Positions 45,274 through 46,925 of a DNA stretch of 46,925 bases are shown one piece after another. Each line of letters begins with the position of its first letter. The stretch's first letter is position 1. The position numbers were made by a program, and so were the translations under genes. The notes beneath the pieces were generated by a model that worked only from the letters and a program-made list of their open reading frames with translations, did no database searches and was not told where the DNA came from. The stretch comes from Rhodospirillales bacterium (GTDB lineage: Bacteria > Pseudomonadota > Alphaproteobacteria > Rhodospirillales > Defluviicoccaceae): contig REEP01000049.1 of assembly GCA_007695045.1 (NCBI GenBank), positions 1 to 46,925 of the forward strand, read 5' to 3'.

Positions 45274-46470
45274 TCAGGTCAGCCGCTCGATGGCCACCGC
45301 CGTGGCCTCGCCGCCACCGATGCAGAGCCCGGCGACGCCGGTCTTCTGATCGTGCTTCTGCAGGGCGTTCAGCAGGGTGACGATGATGCGGGCGCCGGAC
45401 GCGCCGATGGGATGGCCGAGGGCGCAGGCGCCGCCGTGCACATTGACCTTGTCGTGAGGGATGTCGATGTCCCGCATCGCCGCCATGGTCACGACAGCGA
45501 ACGCCTCATTGACCTCCCACAGGTCCACGTCCTTGTTGGTCCAGCCGGACTTCTCCAGCACCTTGCGGATGGCGCCGACGGGAGCGGTGGTGAACAGGTT
45601 CGGCTCCTGGGCGTGGGTGGCGTGGGCGTGGATCACCGCGAGCGGCGTGATCCCCCGCTTCTCCGCTTCGGAGCGGCGCATCAGAACCAGGGCCGAGGCG
45701 CCATCGGAAATCTTGCTGGAGGTCGCCGGCGTGACGGTGCCGTTCTTGCGGAAGGCCGGGCGCAGCGTCGGGATTTTGTCGACGCTGAGTTCGAACGGCG
45801 CCTGGTCCTTGTCCACCAGCCGGTCGCCTTTGCGCTGCTTCACCAGCACCGGCGCGATCTCGGCATCGAAGGTGCCGTCATTGTTCGCCTTCTGGGCGCG
45901 GTTGACGGATTCGATGGCGAAGGAATCCTGGGATTCCCGGGTGAACTGGTACATCTCCGCGCACTCTTCCGCGAAGGTACCCATGGCGCGGCCCTCTTCG
46001 TACGCATCCTCCAGGCCGTCGTAGAACATGTGGTCCTTCAGCGTGTCGCCATGCCCGAGGCGATAGCCGGTGCGCCCCTTCAGGACCATGTACGGCGCGT
46101 TGGACATGCTCTCCATGCCGCCGGCCACGACGATGTCGTGGGAGCCGACCAGGATGTTATCATGGCCGAACATGGCCGCCTTCATCGCCGAACCGCACAT
46201 CTTGGTGAGGGTGGTGGCGCCGACGTGCCAGGGGATGCCGCCGAAGTGTCCGGCTTGGCGGGCCGGGGCTTGCTTGAGGCCGGCCATCAGGCAGCAACCC
46301 ATGATCACTTCCCCGATGTCGTCCGGGGAAACCTTGGCCCGTTCCAGGGCCATCTTGATCGCGGCACCGCCGAGATGGGTGGCGGTGATATCCTTGAAAT
46401 CGCCGAGCATGCTGCCCATCGGCGTCCGAGCCGCGCCGACGATGACTACGGGGTCTGACGGTAGCGCCAT
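45274..46470 (-). CDS. acetyl-CoA C-acetyltransferase (thiolase)
   Basis: 398 residues. Catalytic residues: Cys92 in KMCGSAMKA, His in GHPIGASG and the second Cys in CIGGGEATA, with NEAFA as the fourth conserved block. It condenses two acetyl-CoA or cleaves acetoacetyl-CoA and may serve polyhydroxybutyrate, ketone or branched-chain metabolism. ATG 46470 follows GAAGGGAGAG. No phaB or phaC lies nearby, so I do not use the symbol phaA. The SDR gene follows. Confidence 0.93.
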   Translation of the reverse strand: MALPSDPVVIVGAARTPMGSMLGDFKDITATHLGGAAIKMALERAKVSPDDIGEVIMGCCLMAGLKQAPARQAGHFGGIPWHVGATTLTKMCGSAMKAAMFGHDNILVGSHDIVVAGGMESMSNAPYMVLKGRTGYRLGHGDTLKDHMFYDGLEDAYEEGRAMGTFAEECAEMYQFTRESQDSFAIESVNRAQKANNDGTFDAEIAPVLVKQRKGDRLVDKDQAPFELSVDKIPTLRPAFRKNGTVTPATSSKISDGASALVLMRRSEAEKRGITPLAVIHAHATHAQEPNLFTTAPVGAIRKVLEKSGWTNKDVDLWEVNEAFAVVTMAAMRDIDIPHDKVNVHGGACALGHPIGASGARIIVTLLNALQKHDQKTGVAGLCIGGGEATAVAIERLT

Positions 46471-46733
46471 GTCTCTCTCCCTTCGTGTGATTTGACCTTA
46501 ATGAACATCCGGTTATGCCGGGCTGACGGGTTTGGCGGAGACACCCTTGATGCGCCGCGATCTCCCGACGTCGCCTTTGCCCGAGCCGAGTAGCACCGGC
46601 CGCTCCCACCGGCCGGCCGATGACGGACGCGCCCCCCGAAACAGGACGACCCGTCCCGCCGCGATACGCGCGAGCCGGCATGTTAGGCGGTTCGCCGCCG
46701 CCCTGCAACTCCCGCGGCGACACCCTCGCGTGG

Positions 46734-46797
46734 CCCGGATGCAGCGAAGCGCAATCCGGGATTCCCTTCGGATGGAGCACAGCGCAATCCGGGATCC
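46734..46797. repeat. REP-like palindromic elements, two copies
   Basis: 46734-46760 forms CCCGGAT/ATCCGGG around a GCAGCGAAGCGCA loop. A degenerate second copy ends at about 46793, sharing CAGCGCAATCCGGGAT. The minus strand of the first shares 16 bases with the element at 29575. Confidence 0.72.
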
Positions 46798-46875
46798 GTG
46801 GGTGTTCCGCCTGACCACGAGCGCATCATCCCCCGGGCCCCGGATTTCGCTTCACGCAGTCCAGGCGACCCTTGC

Positions 46876-46904
46876 TTGACTTGGCCCTTAGGTACGGATA
46901 CCGT
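46876..46904 (+). promoter_or_regulatory. sigma-70 promoter reading out of the window
   Basis: TTGACT (46876-46881), 17-bp spacer, TACCGT (46899-46904). The controlled gene lies beyond the window. The operator at 46892-46910 covers the -10 box, so it should be repressed when bound. Confidence 0.55.
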
Positions 46905-46910
46905 CCGTAC
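46892..46910. promoter_or_regulatory. TetR-like operator
   Basis: GTACGGA-TACCG-TCCGTAC is a perfect 7-bp inverted repeat with five-base spacer, a size and form typical of TetR/AcrR family operators. Confidence 0.6.
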
Positions 46911-46925
46911 ACTTAACCCAAGTAA

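Larger units (their letters stand above)
46471..46925. other. intergenic region with REP-like repeats and outward promoter
   Basis: 455 bp without a credible gene. The half nearest the thiolase gene shows nothing clear. Next come two REP-like units (46734-46797) and then the outward promoter/operator at 46876-46910. Confidence 0.55.

Overview
The window is a GC-rich (roughly two-thirds G+C by eye) chromosomal segment of an alphaproteobacterium, most plausibly a nitrogen-fixing member of the Rhodospirillales or a relative. The pointers are a circularly permuted, two-piece tmRNA gene next to an alpha-type sspB; a nifA-nifB-ferredoxin-nifZ-nifT cluster with sigma-54 promoters and NifA enhancer sites; an NifA carrying the oxygen-responsive C-X11-C-X19-C-X4-C arrangement; a cycHJKL-type ccm operon; and fused cysNC. 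No plasmid replication genes, integrases, transposases or CRISPR arrays were seen.

Layout. 1-5752 (+): the tail of one methyl-accepting chemotaxis protein (MCP), a complete second MCP with an almost identical tail, guaA, a 596-bp structured spacer, and the Mg2+ channel gene mgtE. 5797-5883: tRNA-Leu(CAA). 5903-12037 (-): a small membrane protein and then the nitrogen-fixation block, transcribed leftwards as nifA -> nifB -> ferredoxin -> nifZ -> nifT -> an orphan sensor histidine kinase. nifA has its own sigma-54 promoter, and divergent from it is a very methionine-rich 62-residue protein. 12891-12967: tRNA-Arg(CCT), whose 3' end lies in a duplicated 34-bp repeat. 13140-17395 (-): sulfate activation (cysD, cysNC) followed by manC. 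17704-19487: cobK converging on thyX. 19653-26997 (+): a truncated carbonic-anhydrase remnant, then the complete cytochrome c maturation operon ccmABCDEFGHI with overlapping stop/start codons. 27264-29429 (+): pgk, a Nudix hydrolase and a small protein of unknown function. 29730-31482 (-): a DarT/DarG DNA-ADP-ribosylation toxin-antitoxin pair beside tRNA-Ser(GCT). 31904-35417: oxyR-ybaK (-) and a divergent SLC13-type transporter (+). 35649-37084 (+): an outer-membrane beta-barrel protein and an OmpA-family lipoprotein. 37119-39260 (-): uvrB, preceded by two adjacent short tandem-repeat arrays. 39616-40418 (+): ssrA (tmRNA) and sspB, the adaptor for tmRNA-tagged proteins. 40502-44220 (+): class I fumarase, an alpha/beta hydrolase and leuB. 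44343-46470 (-): an acetyl-CoA acetyltransferase and a short-chain dehydrogenase. 46471-46925: REP-like repeats and a promoter overlapped by a TetR-like operator that points out of the window.

How it works together. The nif block is a regulatory and cofactor-assembly module: NifA with sigma-54 should drive nifB through the two sites at 10314-10348, and NifB makes the NifB-co precursor of FeMo-co with the adjacent ferredoxin as likely electron donor. The ccm operon supports the c-type cytochromes of the respiratory chain. ssrA and sspB form a ribosome-rescue and proteolysis pair. The least explained items are the Met-rich protein facing nifA with three inverted repeats in front of it, the kinase at the end of the nif operon, the mgtE leader, and the repeat structures at tRNA-Arg and uvrB.
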